Source: Actinomycetes bacterium (GTDB lineage Bacteria; Actinomycetota; Acidimicrobiia; Acidimicrobiales; JAKAVM01). Taken from it: 37,075 nt of DNA. Positions within the stretch are counted from its first letter, which is position 1. Every line of letters starts with the position of its first letter. The stretch lies in NCBI GenBank assembly GCA_021817065.1, contig JAKAWH010000019.1:1-37075 (forward strand). Reading direction: 5' to 3'. This document shows positions 1-9,689 of the stretch, one piece after another. The notes below the pieces were generated by a model that saw nothing but the letters and a program-made list of their open reading frames with translations, did not search any database and had not been told where the DNA came from. Both the position numbers and the translations under genes were made by a program.

Positions 1-1484
1 AGTCCGAATTGCCGAACTATCGACTCACGCTGGACGAACTCGTTCCTGTACTCGATGATCGGGATCAGTAAAGGCCCCTCCAGTCGGGAAGCCTCCGAAC
101 ACGATTCGATTTCAGCCACCAGAGGAGGGGCGCTCCGCACCACCTCGCCATGATCACCCAGATACCACGACGCCATCAGAGCGTTCATCCGAGGAGTCAG
201 CCATCCACCTGCCGCTGCCATCGAGTAGAGCTTGGGGGCAAGCTCGCGCACTACCCTCGCTAGGTGGTCAGCGGAAAGTGAAGTGAGATCGATGCCCTCG
301 AATTGGATGACGAGGCACTGCGCCAATCCGTTGGCCAGCGCATTGGCCAGCCTCACCTCACCGGGGGTCACCTGGTTCAGGAGCTCGACCACCTCTGGCA
401 CGAGCGGGACCGCCACCCGGTGGTAATGCAACCCCTCTACCCAGGTTTGCTGATCGAGAACGTGTGCTCGCTCTTCGAGAGCGAGCACACGGTTCCGTGT
501 CAACGGAACTCGATCGGCCAGGGCGCACAGTTCCTCGGCAAGGCTAGCTGCCCGGTGGCGGATAGTTTCCGACGCCCGATAGCGCGCCTGACCAGCCGAG
601 GCGATGGCGGTCAACCGGTCCGGATCGGATAGCAACCCGGCGACTACCTCCTCGAAGTCAGATTCCCCGTACGGCATGAAGTCCACTCCCGGAACCAGGA
701 AGTCGCTCACCTCCTGGTTCTCTTCCTCGCAGAGCAACACGCAGCCGGCAGCCAGAGCCTCGTAGCATCGGATCGACGCCTCCCGGCGAATGGAGCGGTT
801 GAACACCATCTTGGCCGAGTGGGTCCAGCGAGCCGCCTCCTCCCCATAGGTCAACGTCACCATCTGAACCCGTACCCCGCGGTCAACCAGCTTGGCCAGG
901 CGGTACACCCATCTGGCGCGCTCGGTATGGACCCGGCGACCCAGATTGGCGACGAACACGACGTCGATCGGTCGATCGGCCACATCGGACGCGTCGTGGT
1001 CGAAGTAGTCAGCTGCGGTGTACAGCCTCACCGGCCTGCAGTTGGTGAGTCCTCTCGCCTCCAGCACCCCGACCCCGAACCTATCGGTCAACACCAGGTC
1101 GTAGAGACGGAGATGATCGACGATCCTGGACAACCACAGGTGCCAGTCGCATAGGTAGGCGACCACCGGTACCCCGAGTTCGAACAGTCCTTCGGGGACC
1201 ACGATGTATTCGGGCAGGGCGACGAGGACGCAATCGGGGACCCAGCCGTCCTGGGTGGCCGCGTCCAGAATGGCCCGAGCCGACGGAACCTCTCCGGGGC
1301 TCAGGTGGAAGGCCAGATCGCCCTTGGCCCCCGGGTACAGCGCCACACGCCGGCAGTCCCCTGCCAAGTCGAACACGTCGGCCGTACGGCGTGCTCCGGT
1401 GGCGCGATCCAGCCGATCTCCGTGCTCGATGAGAAGGATGCGTAAGTCGCTCAGAGACCGACCTCCCGCAGCCGCTGCTTCCAT
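1..1484 (-). CDS. CgeB-like glycosyltransferase (partial, runs off the left edge)
   Basis: The frame is open from the left edge of the window to an ATG at 1484-1482. The C-terminus lies outside the window. A second possible start is a CTG at 1454-1452 that overlaps the upstream TGA as CTGA, which would mimic the GTGA overlaps of the other genes in the cluster. The ATG costs a 34-nt overlap. The product begins MEAAAAGGRSLSDLRILLIEHGD without a signal peptide. Around residue 230 it carries the motif FNRSIRREASIRCYEALAAG, followed by a CEEENQEVSDFLVPG segment. This matches the group-1-like glycosyltransferase domain seen in CgeB/DUF3880-type proteins (nucleotide-sugar binding, GT-B fold). It probably transfers sugar onto a surface glycan or glycoprotein. 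The acceptor cannot be told. Gene boundaries were read by hand. Confidence 0.75.
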   Translation of the reverse strand, partial: MEAAAAGGRSLSDLRILLIEHGDRLDRATGARRTADVFDLAGDCRRVALYPGAKGDLAFHLSPGEVPSARAILDAATQDGWVPDCVLVALPEYIVVPEGLFELGVPVVAYLCDWHLWLSRIVDHLRLYDLVLTDRFGVGVLEARGLTNCRPVRLYTAADYFDHDASDVADRPIDVVFVANLGRRVHTERARWVYRLAKLVDRGVRVQMVTLTYGEEAARWTHSAKMVFNRSIRREASIRCYEALAAGCVLLCEEENQEVSDFLVPGVDFMPYGESDFEEVVAGLLSDPDRLTAIASAGQARYRASETIRHRAASLAEELCALADRVPLTRNRVLALEERAHVLDQQTWVEGLHYHRVAVPLVPEVVELLNQVTPGEVRLANALANGLAQCLVIQFEGIDLTSLSADHLARVVRELAPKLYSMAAAGGWLTPRMNALMASWYLGDHGEVVRSAPPLVAEIESCSEASRLEGPLLIPIIEYRNEFVQRESIVRQFG

Positions 1485-3412
1485 ACCGACGCTCGATCCC
1501 CGTCCAAGCTCTCGGAAACCCGGCTTCCGCAGGCCAATACCGCCAGGTCATCCGGCCAGACCCGATGGCATGCCTCCAGGAGGCGATCGCCTAGAATTGG
1601 GGTGAGATTGAGAGACTGGGCGATGAGAAGCTTCGAGTCGGCGGAATCCAGGGATTTCCCGCGCGATACCACCTCTGGCGACAACGCCTGGTCGTCACCC
1701 GTGCCGAGCATGTCGAGGAGCAGGCACACAAGCCGGACGGGTAGCCAGCCCCATTCCTCTCCCGATCTCGAGGGAATCGTGACAACCAGCCGATTCAGGT
1801 AGCCGCGTGCCTCCTCGACCTCTCCGGAGAAGAGGCTGATCTGGATAGCACAAGCCAGTGCCACCGCCAACTCCACCGGGTGAATGGCACTCTCCAGCGC
1901 CCGGCGGGCGTTGTCGAGTGCTTCGAGCTTCCTCCCAGCCGCCCACTGCGACCGGGCCAGATTGCAATATCCAACACCGCCCCCTTCCCCGGAATGGCCC
2001 GCCTCCGACAGGTCTGCCACCTCCGCTGCGGCAGCACGCACATTGCGAAGAGCCTTGCGCTCCAGTTCCGGGCCGGAGAGCAGGTAGCCACCATGGCGGA
2101 TCCGGATCTCGTCGAGGCCGGCTGTCTCCGGAGTTCCCACCGAATCCCGCAGCACTACCTGTTCGTGAATTCGGCCGCCCCACTCGCAGGCCTCACGGCG
2201 GAACAGGCGAACTGCCCGGTGGGCAGTAATGGGCATATCCTCCCCAGATGACAGCAGATTCTCGATCCTGACCTGGAAGCCATCGAGTCCAACCATCTGG
2301 CGGCTATAGCGACGGGACAGCCAGAAAAGGGTCGCTCGTAGGTGCAGGGGCTTCTCCACCACCAGCTCCTCGTCCGCGTCGATCCACAGCACCCAATCTC
2401 CGGCGCAGCCGGCTAGCGCGTCATTCCGGGCGCGGGCGAAATCGTTGTTCCACGAACCCTGGATCACCCGTGCGCCCAACCCCCTGGCGATCTCCGGAGT
2501 GGCGTCGATGGAACCGGTGTCATAAACCACGATCTCGTCGACGAACCCGGCCAGCGAGGAGAGACACCTGCCGAGGACGGCCTCTTCGTCCCGAACGATC
2601 AGGCACGCCGACACCAACGGAGGTGACGCGCCGAGGGATGGTACCTGGTCGAGGTTCGAATGGCAGTGCTTGGTCACATACAAGAGTGCGTTGTGCGACT
2701 GTTCCGCGAACCAGTCGATCCCATTGGCATTGAAGGTGTGATGACCCTCATGGAAAACGAACGAATCGTGGGTGATCACCAGGCGGTAGCCGGCAGCGAT
2801 AACCCGGGCGCATAAGTCGTCGTCTTCGAAGCTTCCCGTCCCAAACGACTCGTCGAATCCTCCAATCGTCTCGAAAACCGAGCGCCGGACCGCCAGGCAG
2901 AAGCCGACCAGACGGTTGACCTCACTGGTTCGTCCCCGGTTCGCCGCCTGGAAGGCCGACGCGAAGGACAGCATCTCCCGTCCAGATACGTCGCGTGTCG
3001 ACAGGGGACCTCCGGTGAGATCCACCATCTGGGGTCCCGATACGAAGTTTGAACGGGGGCCCGCTGCCCCGATTGTGGGGTCGCCGAATGCTCCAATCAG
3101 ACCGTCGAGCCACCCGGGAGGGGTGAGGGTGTCATTGTTGAGGAAGACGATGATCTGGCGGGTGGCGCGGGCAGCCCCCTGATTGCACCCGGCGGAAAAC
3201 CCTCGGTTCTCCGGATTGGTGATCACCTCTGCCCACTGATAGTTCCTCAGTCCTTCGGGAGTTGCATCTCGAGAACCGTTGTCCACCACCACCACCTGGT
3301 CGTCAGAACCCAGGGTGGGCCGGAGGGAGTCGAGGCAGCCACGGGTGGCCTCCCAGGCGTTCCAGGCCAGGATGACAATGGTGACCGGAGGTCGAACCCC
3401 GGCTTCGCTCAC
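1451..3412 (-). CDS. two-domain family 2 glycosyltransferase with C-terminal helical (TPR-like) region
   Basis: 653 aa if it starts at GTG 3412-3410, which overlaps the upstream TGA as GTGA. A longer reading to 3505 would run deep into the preceding gene, so it is rejected. Domain 1 (about residues 8-240) is a rhamnosyltransferase-type GT2: VTIVILAWNAW, VVVVDNGSRD, NRGFSAGCNQGA, the DXD-like IVFLNNDT, and FEDDDLCARVIAAG. Domain 2 (about 270-400) is a SunS-like GT2: SACLIVRDEEAVLGRCLSSL, DEIVVYDTGSID, NDFARARNDAL and the metal-binding VLWIDADEEL. The last 200 residues are alanine/leucine-rich helices with TPR character. The two catalytic domains suggest two consecutive sugar additions during surface glycan or glycoprotein assembly. 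It lies in a run of five coupled glycosyltransferase genes. Confidence 0.85.
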   Translation of the reverse strand: MSEAGVRPPVTIVILAWNAWEATRGCLDSLRPTLGSDDQVVVVDNGSRDATPEGLRNYQWAEVITNPENRGFSAGCNQGAARATRQIIVFLNNDTLTPPGWLDGLIGAFGDPTIGAAGPRSNFVSGPQMVDLTGGPLSTRDVSGREMLSFASAFQAANRGRTSEVNRLVGFCLAVRRSVFETIGGFDESFGTGSFEDDDLCARVIAAGYRLVITHDSFVFHEGHHTFNANGIDWFAEQSHNALLYVTKHCHSNLDQVPSLGASPPLVSACLIVRDEEAVLGRCLSSLAGFVDEIVVYDTGSIDATPEIARGLGARVIQGSWNNDFARARNDALAGCAGDWVLWIDADEELVVEKPLHLRATLFWLSRRYSRQMVGLDGFQVRIENLLSSGEDMPITAHRAVRLFRREACEWGGRIHEQVVLRDSVGTPETAGLDEIRIRHGGYLLSGPELERKALRNVRAAAAEVADLSEAGHSGEGGGVGYCNLARSQWAAGRKLEALDNARRALESAIHPVELAVALACAIQISLFSGEVEEARGYLNRLVVTIPSRSGEEWGWLPVRLVCLLLDMLGTGDDQALSPEVVSRGKSLDSADSKLLIAQSLNLTPILGDRLLEACHRVWPDDLAVLACGSRVSESLDGDRASVWKQRLREVGL

Positions 3413-4068
3413 CTGAAACCCCACTTGGCCCGCCACGACATATCCGCCATGGCGAAATCTGAATCTTCTCCGAGAATAACTCGGTTGTTGCGTCCGGCGT
3501 CGCAATGGTGGAACACGGTGATATCGGCGACCATCACCTTTCTACCCTTGGAGCGCGCCTGCATGCAGATGTCGAAATCGTAGGCATGAAATCCGTGGAA
3601 AGTGGCGGTATCGAAACGAAGGTTCTCGATCGCCCATCTGGAGAGAACCATAAACGACCCATCCACCACGTCGACCGGGTGCATTCCTCCACCACGGCGA
3701 ATCGGACCACGGGTCTCCATGCAACGGCCAAACATCTCGGCATAGGTCCCCTCGAGAAAACCAAGCCCACTCGCCCTTCGGGCCCCCACTGCTCCGACGA
3801 CGGCGACGTCAGGATCGGTGAGGACACCACGTACCTTGGGCACGAAGTCCCAGTCGCACAAGCACAGGTCATCGTGGACCAACGCGACTGCTTCGATTCG
3901 ATCATCGGCGCGCAAGTTGTCGAGAATCCTGTTGTAGGCCTCGAAGATCGAGGTGGCACCTCGGATGATCACACAAGGAGCGCCCTGCTCCCCGCAGCAG
4001 AGGATGCCAGGAATGGCGAACCGGTCCACCTTGTCGCTCGGTCCTGCACAGATTCCGAAGGCGATCAC
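3409..4068 (-). CDS. glycosyltransferase-like protein (Glyco_tranf_2_5 type)
   Basis: 219 aa from GTG 4068-4066, which overlaps the TGA of the gene before it (GTGA). Its own TGA overlaps the next GTG in the same way. Visible features are an N-terminal CGEQGAPCVIIRGATSIFEAYN segment, ALVHDDLCLCDWDF (the HDD replaces DXD as the metal/nucleotide-sugar site), AVVGAVGARRASGLG, VDVVDGSFMVLSRWAIENLRFDT and FHGFHAYDFDICMQARSKGRKV followed by VFHHCD. This pattern of HDD, VDGSFMV and YDFDICMQAR is that of the small GT2-like family PF13712. No membrane segment or signal peptide is seen. It probably acts in the cytoplasm with its neighbours on the same glycan. Donor and acceptor are unknown. Confidence 0.8.
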   Translation of the reverse strand: MIAFGICAGPSDKVDRFAIPGILCCGEQGAPCVIIRGATSIFEAYNRILDNLRADDRIEAVALVHDDLCLCDWDFVPKVRGVLTDPDVAVVGAVGARRASGLGFLEGTYAEMFGRCMETRGPIRRGGGMHPVDVVDGSFMVLSRWAIENLRFDTATFHGFHAYDFDICMQARSKGRKVMVADITVFHHCDAGRNNRVILGEDSDFAMADMSWRAKWGFR

Positions 4069-5150
4069 CGGATTCTCGCGGCCTCACGGTTGATCTCTCC
4101 AAGAGCTATCCCCCGGTTCAATTCGCCGATCTCCCGCGCTACCATCTGGATGACCTCAGACATCCATTCCCAGTCCTCTAAGTCACTCGACGTATACCGC
4201 TCAAAATGAAGGTGATCACCCAAGAGTGACGCGAGCGCTTGGCGATACATCCACGGTTCGGCGAGGTATCCCGCCAAGCGGGCCGCCTTCATCACTGCAT
4301 ACCATATCACGATACACTGAGGGTTCCGATACGCCGTTGTTGTCAATTGTTCAGTGGAGAAATGGCGCGTCTGGACGGTTTCATCCTTGAGATAGGCCGC
4401 GTTACCGTGTACGAGCAGTTTGAGGTGCATCGCCAGGTCGGAATGGATGCCAAGACCTGTGTCGTGGCCATCGAGCTTCAACCAGTCGTCGATGTCATAG
4501 GAACATCGACGCTGAAAGACCTGGGCACCACCGATATAATTGTTGCACCGCATGAGCGATAGATTGCCGAGTTCCATCCCGTCGATTACAAAGTCACAGG
4601 ACGCGCTGAAAAACTGCCATTGCTCGGGCAAGGCATCACCATTCTCGTCGATCCATCCCCAGCGACTGGTCACCAGCGAGATGCCTGGCTCGCTCTCGAT
4701 GGCTGCGACCATGCGGGCGAGCGCATCAGGCATGCAAAACCGATCATCGGCTGCGAGGAACTTGACCAAGGGACCGTTGGAGAGCTCCAGCAGACGTCCT
4801 TCGTTGTCGACGACTCCGAGATTACGCCGGTTCTGGTGGAACGCAACCCGAGGATCGCCACCCGCAGCATCCCGGGCCACCTCGAGCGATCGGTCGGTCG
4901 AGCAGTCGTCCACAACCACCACCTCGATCGAGCGGTAGGTCTGGAGAAGCACCGATCTCAGTGATTCGCCTATGTAGCGCTCATGGTTGTACAGCGGGAT
5001 GAGCACGCTGACCAGCGGCCCTTCGGTCGGGAGCGGGTCGGGGAGATGCAGCGGACGAGCGGTGATGACTTCTCTCGAATGCTGAGCCCTCAGGGTGCCG
5101 GCCACGGAGTTGATGCCGCGTGTTTCCTCGATCGGGGGAAGGGAGCTCAC
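4065..5150 (-). CDS. family 2 glycosyltransferase (paralogue of the next upstream gene)
   Basis: 361 aa from GTG 5150-5148, again a GTGA overlap with the upstream stop. A longer frame to 5222 exists, but the overlap pattern of the whole cluster argues for 5150. The GT-A fold motifs are clear: [53 protein letters not shown] and [20 protein letters not shown], where ADD is the DXD equivalent. The C-terminal 150 residues (acceptor side) contain WYAVMKAARLAGYL and a Trp/Glu-rich helical tail. Its catalytic half is nearly identical, in DNA as well as protein, to the gene at 5147-6205, while the C-terminal half has diverged. That suggests recent duplication or gene conversion and different acceptors. 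Confidence 0.85.
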   Translation of the reverse strand: MSSLPPIEETRGINSVAGTLRAQHSREVITARPLHLPDPLPTEGPLVSVLIPLYNHERYIGESLRSVLLQTYRSIEVVVVDDCSTDRSLEVARDAAGGDPRVAFHQNRRNLGVVDNEGRLLELSNGPLVKFLAADDRFCMPDALARMVAAIESEPGISLVTSRWGWIDENGDALPEQWQFFSASCDFVIDGMELGNLSLMRCNNYIGGAQVFQRRCSYDIDDWLKLDGHDTGLGIHSDLAMHLKLLVHGNAAYLKDETVQTRHFSTEQLTTTAYRNPQCIVIWYAVMKAARLAGYLAEPWMYRQALASLLGDHLHFERYTSSDLEDWEWMSEVIQMVAREIGELNRGIALGEINREAARIR

Positions 5151-6205
5151 TGTCCCAGCGCGATCTGGTAGCTCAGGTCCCCAATCTGCTGGGCAACTTG
5201 CTGGAGGACGTCTCTCATCCATATCCAGTCTTCGGGAGCATCGGATTGGTAGTGGTCCAAGTTCATATGTCTCACAAGGAGATCTACGAGTGCCTTACGA
5301 AATACCCGTTGATCAGCAAGGAAACCTGCCGAGCGGGCCGCCCTCATCAACGCATACCACATGACGATGCATTGGGGATTACGAGATTCTCCACTACTGA
5401 GCTGACCCGACTCGTGAATGCGAAACTGCACAGTCGGATCTTTGAGGTAGGCGGCATCGTTCGTGCGGAGGACGTGGAGGGACATTGCGATGTCCGTTAG
5501 AGCCCTCAGACCTGGATCATGACCGTCAAGGAACAACCAATCCGATACGTCAAATTCTTCTCCGTCGAAAGCCTTTCGGCGATATAGAACTTGGCAGTCT
5601 CCAATGACGTTCAAGCACTGGACAAGCGAGAAATCCCCGAAGAAGATCCCATCAATGACGATATCGAGGTGTGGCGATAGGGGAGGCCACTGGTTAGCTC
5701 GTGCATTTCCATCCCCATCGATCCAGCTTCCCTGGCTGGTCACGAGATCAATTGTCGGTTCGCCCTCCATCGCTGCGACCATGCGGGCGAGCGCATCAGG
5801 CATGCAAAACCGATCATCGGCCGCGAGGAACTTGACCAAGGGACCGTTGGAGAGCTCCAGCAGACGTCCCTGATTGTCGACGACTCCGAGATTCTGCGGA
5901 TTGCGGTGGAACGTAACCCTCGGATCCCCGGCTGCCACCTGGCGAGCGAACTCGAGAGACCGATCGGTGGAGCAATCGTCCACCACCACCACCTCGATCG
6001 AGCGGTAGGTCTGGAGAAGCACCGATCCCAGCGATTCGCCTATGTAGCGCTCGTGGTTGTACAGCGGGATGAGCACGCTTACCAGAGGCCCCTCGGTGGG
6101 CAATGGGTCCGGGAGGTTCAGGGGGCGAATGGGGAGCGGAGGATCGTGGGGCGAACTTCTGACGGAGCCAGGGACCCCGTCCTCGCTCCGTCCCGGGCTG
6201 ACCAT
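5147..6205 (-). CDS. family 2 glycosyltransferase (first gene of the cluster)
   Basis: 352 aa from ATG 6205-6203. The open frame continues to 6457, but that part lies antisense inside hemE and reads as shadow sequence, so the ATG just outside hemE is chosen. It carries the same GT2 core as its neighbour: [51 protein letters not shown] and [20 protein letters not shown]. The C-terminal region has [20 protein letters not shown] and [14 protein letters not shown]. It is the promoter-proximal gene of the minus-strand cluster and is divergent from hemE across a 51-bp spacer that holds two copies of a 13-bp direct repeat. No good Shine-Dalgarno precedes the ATG. Confidence 0.85.
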   Translation of the reverse strand: MVSPGRSEDGVPGSVRSSPHDPPLPIRPLNLPDPLPTEGPLVSVLIPLYNHERYIGESLGSVLLQTYRSIEVVVVDDCSTDRSLEFARQVAAGDPRVTFHRNPQNLGVVDNQGRLLELSNGPLVKFLAADDRFCMPDALARMVAAMEGEPTIDLVTSQGSWIDGDGNARANQWPPLSPHLDIVIDGIFFGDFSLVQCLNVIGDCQVLYRRKAFDGEEFDVSDWLFLDGHDPGLRALTDIAMSLHVLRTNDAAYLKDPTVQFRIHESGQLSSGESRNPQCIVMWYALMRAARSAGFLADQRVFRKALVDLLVRHMNLDHYQSDAPEDWIWMRDVLQQVAQQIGDLSYQIALGQ

Positions 6206-6209
6206 ATAT

Positions 6210-6241
6210 CGCCTATCGTGCCACACCCCGCCTATCGTGCC
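6210..6241. repeat. 13-bp direct repeat pair in the divergent GT/hemE spacer
   Basis: CGCCTATCGTGCC occurs at 6210-6222 and again, perfectly, at 6229-6241. The starts are 19 bp apart in the 51-bp spacer between the divergently transcribed glycosyltransferase cluster and hemE. The position suggests an operator or a duplicated promoter element serving both directions. No protein is assigned. Confidence 0.6.
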
Positions 6242-6243
6242 TG

Positions 6244-6257
6244 TAACGTCGGGCCCA
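6244..6257 (+). promoter_or_regulatory. candidate -10 element for leaderless hemE transcription
   Basis: TAACGT at 6244-6249 fits TANNNT and is separated by 7 bp from the hemE ATG at 6257. No Shine-Dalgarno precedes that ATG (the upstream bases are GTCGGGCCC). This spacing is the one expected for a leaderless mRNA that starts at the A of ATG, common in Actinomycetota. No clear -35 is visible, so this is tentative. Confidence 0.35.
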
Positions 6258-7306
6258 TGAGGGACCACGGAACCGGCTCCCCTTTCCTCGACGCCTGTCA
6301 CGGGAGGCCGGTGCCCTTTACTCCGGTGTGGTTCATGCGCCAGGCGGGCAGGTCCTTGCCCGAGTACCGGGCCGCCCGCGGTGACGGAGACATCCTCGAG
6401 GCGATCCGCTGCCCCGAGCTGGCTGCCGAGTTGACCCTCCAGCCGGTCAGGCGCCACGGGGTCGATGCGGCCATCCTCTTTTCAGACATCATGGCGCCGC
6501 TGGCATTGATGGGGGTGGGGGTGGAGATCGTGCCGGGCCGGGGGCCAGTGGTGGCCGAGCCGTTCCGGACCAAGGCCGACCTGGCCCGCCTCCGACCCCT
6601 GGAAGCCGAGGTGGACGTGGCCCCGGTCCTGGAGGCGGTGCGCCTGGCTCGCCGGGAGCTGGACCCGATGGGTGTGCCATTGATCGGCTTCGCGGGCGCC
6701 CCTTTTACCGTGGCAAGCTACCTGGTGGAGGGCGGACCGTCCCGCACCTACGCGGCGACAAAAGTCCTCATGCACTCCGAACCAGCCCTCTGGGAGGCAC
6801 TTGTCGGTGCCTTGGCGGACATCTCCCTCGGCTTCCTCCGCGCCCAGGTGACGGCCGGGGCACAGGCGGTGCAGCTCTTCGATTCATGGGCGGGGACACT
6901 CGGCACCGAGGACTACCGGACCCATGCGATGCCCGCCTCAGCACGGGTCCTGGGCGGGCTGGCGGACCTGGGGATCCCCCGCATCCATTTCGGGGTAGGG
7001 ACAGGAGAGCTTCTTGCCGACATGGCGGCGGCGGGTGCCGACGTAGTGGGAGTGGACTGGCGGGTCCAGCTAGGGGTGGCCCGCTCCCGGGTGGGGCCGG
7101 GGGTGGCTCTGCAGGGAAACCTGGATCCGGCCCTCTGCCTGGCTCCCCTCCCGGTCGTCGAGCAGAGGGTGCGCAAGGTGCTCGACGATGCCGCCGGCCT
7201 GGGCGGGCACGTCTTCAACCTGGGGCACGGTGTCCTGCCGGAGACCGACCCCGGCACCCTCACCCGGATCGTAGAGTGGGTCCATGCTTACCAGCACAGG
7301 GGGTGA
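6257..7306 (+). CDS. hemE: uroporphyrinogen decarboxylase
   Basis: 349 aa, full length for the family. The cytoplasmic enzyme removes four carboxyl groups from uroporphyrinogen III to give coproporphyrinogen III. Diagnostic segments are [16 protein letters not shown] near the N-terminus (substrate-binding Arg residues), [18 protein letters not shown] (the catalytic Asp), [31 protein letters not shown] and the C-terminal [15 protein letters not shown]. The start ATG 6257 gives the canonical short N-terminus. The 3' end overlaps the hemH start by 23 bp (7284-7306), so the two are translationally coupled. The order hemE-hemH-hemY equals the hemEHY order of Bacillus and fits the Gram-positive coproporphyrin-dependent heme route. 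Confidence 0.97.
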   Translation: MRDHGTGSPFLDACHGRPVPFTPVWFMRQAGRSLPEYRAARGDGDILEAIRCPELAAELTLQPVRRHGVDAAILFSDIMAPLALMGVGVEIVPGRGPVVAEPFRTKADLARLRPLEAEVDVAPVLEAVRLARRELDPMGVPLIGFAGAPFTVASYLVEGGPSRTYAATKVLMHSEPALWEALVGALADISLGFLRAQVTAGAQAVQLFDSWAGTLGTEDYRTHAMPASARVLGGLADLGIPRIHFGVGTGELLADMAAAGADVVGVDWRVQLGVARSRVGPGVALQGNLDPALCLAPLPVVEQRVRKVLDDAAGLGGHVFNLGHGVLPETDPGTLTRIVEWVHAYQHRG

Positions 7307-8210
7307 GTCGATCCTCGGTGTGCTGGTGATGGCCCACGGGACTCCTTCCTCCCCCGAGGAGATCGCGCGTTTCTACACCTCCATTCGGAGGGGGCGCCGC
7401 CCCAGCCCAGAGCTGCTGGCCGACCTCAACCGTCGATACCAAGCGATCGGCGGCACGTCGCCCCTGGCCGATATCACCGCCTCGCAAGTGCACGTGCTGC
7501 AGGAGGCCCTCGGTCCGGAGGTCCCGGTGGCCATCGGGAACCGGTTCACCTACCCGTCCATCGAGGACGCGTTGGGCTACTTGCGCGACCAGGGGGTCGT
7601 CCGGGTGGCAGGGGCGGTCCTCTCCCCCCAGTACTCGTCGGCGACCACCGAGAGGTATTTCGAACGGGCTCGGCTGGCGTGCGCCAAGAGTTCCCCTCCG
7701 CTCGACCTCACCCTGGTGGAGAGCTGGCACCTCGATTCGACGTTGATCGGGTTCCTGGCTTCCGAGGTGTCCCAGTGTCTTGGAGTCGATCCCGAAGCCC
7801 AGGTGGTGTTCACCGCTCACAGCCTGCCCATCTCGGCCCTGACCAACGGTGACCCCTACCCCAGCCAGGTGGACGGGACCGCCCGAGCGGTAGCCGAGGC
7901 GGCAGGGCTTTCCCCCGGCCGCTGGTCCCAGGCTTGGCAGAGTGCTGGGCGGACCGCCGAGGAGTGGATCGGTCCCGACATAGCCGACACCCTCCGCGAC
8001 CTGGCGAAGGACGGGGCAGGCTCGGTAGTTGTCTGCCCGGTGGGCTTTTCTGCCGACAATCTGGAGTCCCTCTACGATCTGGACATCGAAGCCGCAGGGG
8101 TCGCTGCCGAGCTGGGCCTAGCCTTCCGGAGAACCGCCCTGCCCAACGCCGATCCGCTGGTCATGGCGTCGCTGGCGAAGCGGCTGATGGCCTCACACGC
8201 AGAGCCCTAG
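7284..8210 (+). CDS. hemH: coproporphyrin III ferrochelatase
   Basis: 308 aa, a little short for the family. It inserts ferrous iron into coproporphyrin III in the Gram-positive pathway (also called CpfC). Motifs are [26 protein letters not shown], the [12 protein letters not shown] region, [10 protein letters not shown] with the invariant metal-binding His, and [23 protein letters not shown] with the conserved Glu residues. The C-terminus ends shortly after [14 protein letters not shown] and lacks the C-terminal cysteines that ligate the [2Fe-2S] cluster of many actinobacterial ferrochelatases. A cluster-less enzyme is therefore likely (inference). The ATG at 7284 overlaps hemE by 23 bp. GTG/ATG codons at 7320-7331 are alternatives but would remove the first beta strand. 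Confidence 0.95.
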   Translation: MLTSTGGESILGVLVMAHGTPSSPEEIARFYTSIRRGRRPSPELLADLNRRYQAIGGTSPLADITASQVHVLQEALGPEVPVAIGNRFTYPSIEDALGYLRDQGVVRVAGAVLSPQYSSATTERYFERARLACAKSSPPLDLTLVESWHLDSTLIGFLASEVSQCLGVDPEAQVVFTAHSLPISALTNGDPYPSQVDGTARAVAEAAGLSPGRWSQAWQSAGRTAEEWIGPDIADTLRDLAKDGAGSVVVCPVGFSADNLESLYDLDIEAAGVAAELGLAFRRTALPNADPLVMASLAKRLMASHAEP

Positions 8211-8256
8211 ACCGGATGAGCACCCCTTGGGTGGAAACTGCCGGGCTCCTGGCAGG

Positions 8257-9636
8257 ATGACTGGTCACCCGCCCCGTGTCACGGTCGTCGGTGCCGGCAT
8301 CACCGGCCTGGCCGCCGCCTGGGAGCTGTGCACCCGAGGGGCAGCCGTCACCATCCTCGAAGCCTCCTCCCGCCTTGGCGGCAAGCTCGCCTCCCGAGAG
8401 GTTGCCGGGGTGGTGGTGGACACCGGACCGGATGCTTTTCTGGCGCGTGGAACGGCGGCCGTGTCGCTTTGCGAGGAGCTGGGGATCGAGCTGGTGGCGC
8501 CCCGGGTCTCGTCCGCCTTGGTGTGGACACGCGGGCGCCTCCGCCCGCTCCCCGACGGGTTGGTGCTGGGCTTCCCCACCAAGCTGTGGCCACTGATGCA
8601 CTCGGGGATCGTCTCGTTGCCCGGGATGGTCCGCGCCGGGCTCGACCTGGTGATCCCCACCACCCGGCTCGGGGAGGACTTCTCGGTGGCCGAAGCGGTC
8701 ACCCCCCGGTTGGGACGGGAAGTCACCGCTCGCCTGGTCGAACCGCTGCTCGGGGGTATCCACGCCGGGACCGCCGCCGGACTCAGCCTTCCCGAGGTGG
8801 CGCCCACCGTTGCCGCCGCCGTCTCCAGGAGCCGCAGCGCCATTCGCGCCCTGCGAACCCTCCCGACCCCGCCAACTCGCGCCACTTCTAATTCTCACGC
8901 CGCGTCTCCTACCGCAGGCCGGCCTCCTGTGTTCCTCACCCCCAGAGGCGGCCTTCACCTCCTTGCTTCCCGGCTGGTCGAGGAGCTGGTCGAGCGGGGC
9001 GTCGAGATCCGGACCCGGGCACCTGTGCGTTCCCTGACCTCCCTGGGCGACGACCCGCTGGTGCTTGCCCTCCCTGCCCACGCTGCGGCACCCCTGGTGG
9101 CGGCGCTCGACCGGAACCTCGGCTCGGAGCTTTTCGCGATCCACCACGCGTCGGTTGTAGTGGTCACCCTCGCCTATCCAGCCGGTTCCCTCCCTGACTC
9201 GCTGCCGGGGACCGGATTCCTCTCCCCCCGCCAGGAAGGTCGTCTGATGACCGCTACGACCTGGCTCTCCACCAAGTGGGACCACTACCGCCCCTCCGAC
9301 CTGTGCCTTGCCCGGGTCTCGGTGGGGCGGATCGACGACACCCGCCACCGAGAGTTCGGCGACCATGACCTGGCCGTGCGCGCCCACGACGAGCTCGCCG
9401 AGGCGATGTCCACCATCCACCTCCAGCTCCCTCCTCCCCTGGCGACAGCGGTGAACCGCTGGTCCCTGGCTCTCCCCCAGTACGGGGTGGGTCATCGAGC
9501 TCGAGTAGAGCGGATCGAGCGGGCGGCAGTCGACCTCCCTGGCCTCCACTTGGCTGGCAACTACCTGCACGGGGTTGGCGTCCCCGCCTGCATCGAGAGC
9601 GGTCGAGCAGCAGCGCGGGCGGCAGCAGGCGGGTGA
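8257..9636 (+). CDS. hemY: coproporphyrinogen III oxidase, FAD-dependent (HemY/CgoX type)
   Basis: 459 aa from ATG 8257. An upstream TTG at 8227 is less likely because the Rossmann strand begins right after the ATG. The FAD-binding motif is VTVVGAGITGLAAAWEL with GxGxxG, followed by ILEASSRLGGK, the second dinucleotide-contact strand. VVDTGPDAFLARG and a LTPRGGLHLLASRLVEEL segment are typical of protoporphyrinogen/coproporphyrinogen oxidases. The C-terminal HLAGNYLHGVGVPACIESGR is the FAD-pyrophosphate loop. By gene order and phylum it should oxidise coproporphyrinogen III to coproporphyrin III before HemH. It is separated from hemH by 46 bp and is probably in the same transcript. The last gene of the pathway (coproheme decarboxylase) is not in this window. 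Confidence 0.93.
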   Translation: MTGHPPRVTVVGAGITGLAAAWELCTRGAAVTILEASSRLGGKLASREVAGVVVDTGPDAFLARGTAAVSLCEELGIELVAPRVSSALVWTRGRLRPLPDGLVLGFPTKLWPLMHSGIVSLPGMVRAGLDLVIPTTRLGEDFSVAEAVTPRLGREVTARLVEPLLGGIHAGTAAGLSLPEVAPTVAAAVSRSRSAIRALRTLPTPPTRATSNSHAASPTAGRPPVFLTPRGGLHLLASRLVEELVERGVEIRTRAPVRSLTSLGDDPLVLALPAHAAAPLVAALDRNLGSELFAIHHASVVVVTLAYPAGSLPDSLPGTGFLSPRQEGRLMTATTWLSTKWDHYRPSDLCLARVSVGRIDDTRHREFGDHDLAVRAHDELAEAMSTIHLQLPPPLATAVNRWSLALPQYGVGHRARVERIERAAVDLPGLHLAGNYLHGVGVPACIESGRAAARAAAGG

Positions 9637-9689
9637 GCTTCCAGCCGCGGCAGCGAGGGCTGCAGTGAGCCCCTGAGGTCGGGCCTGGA

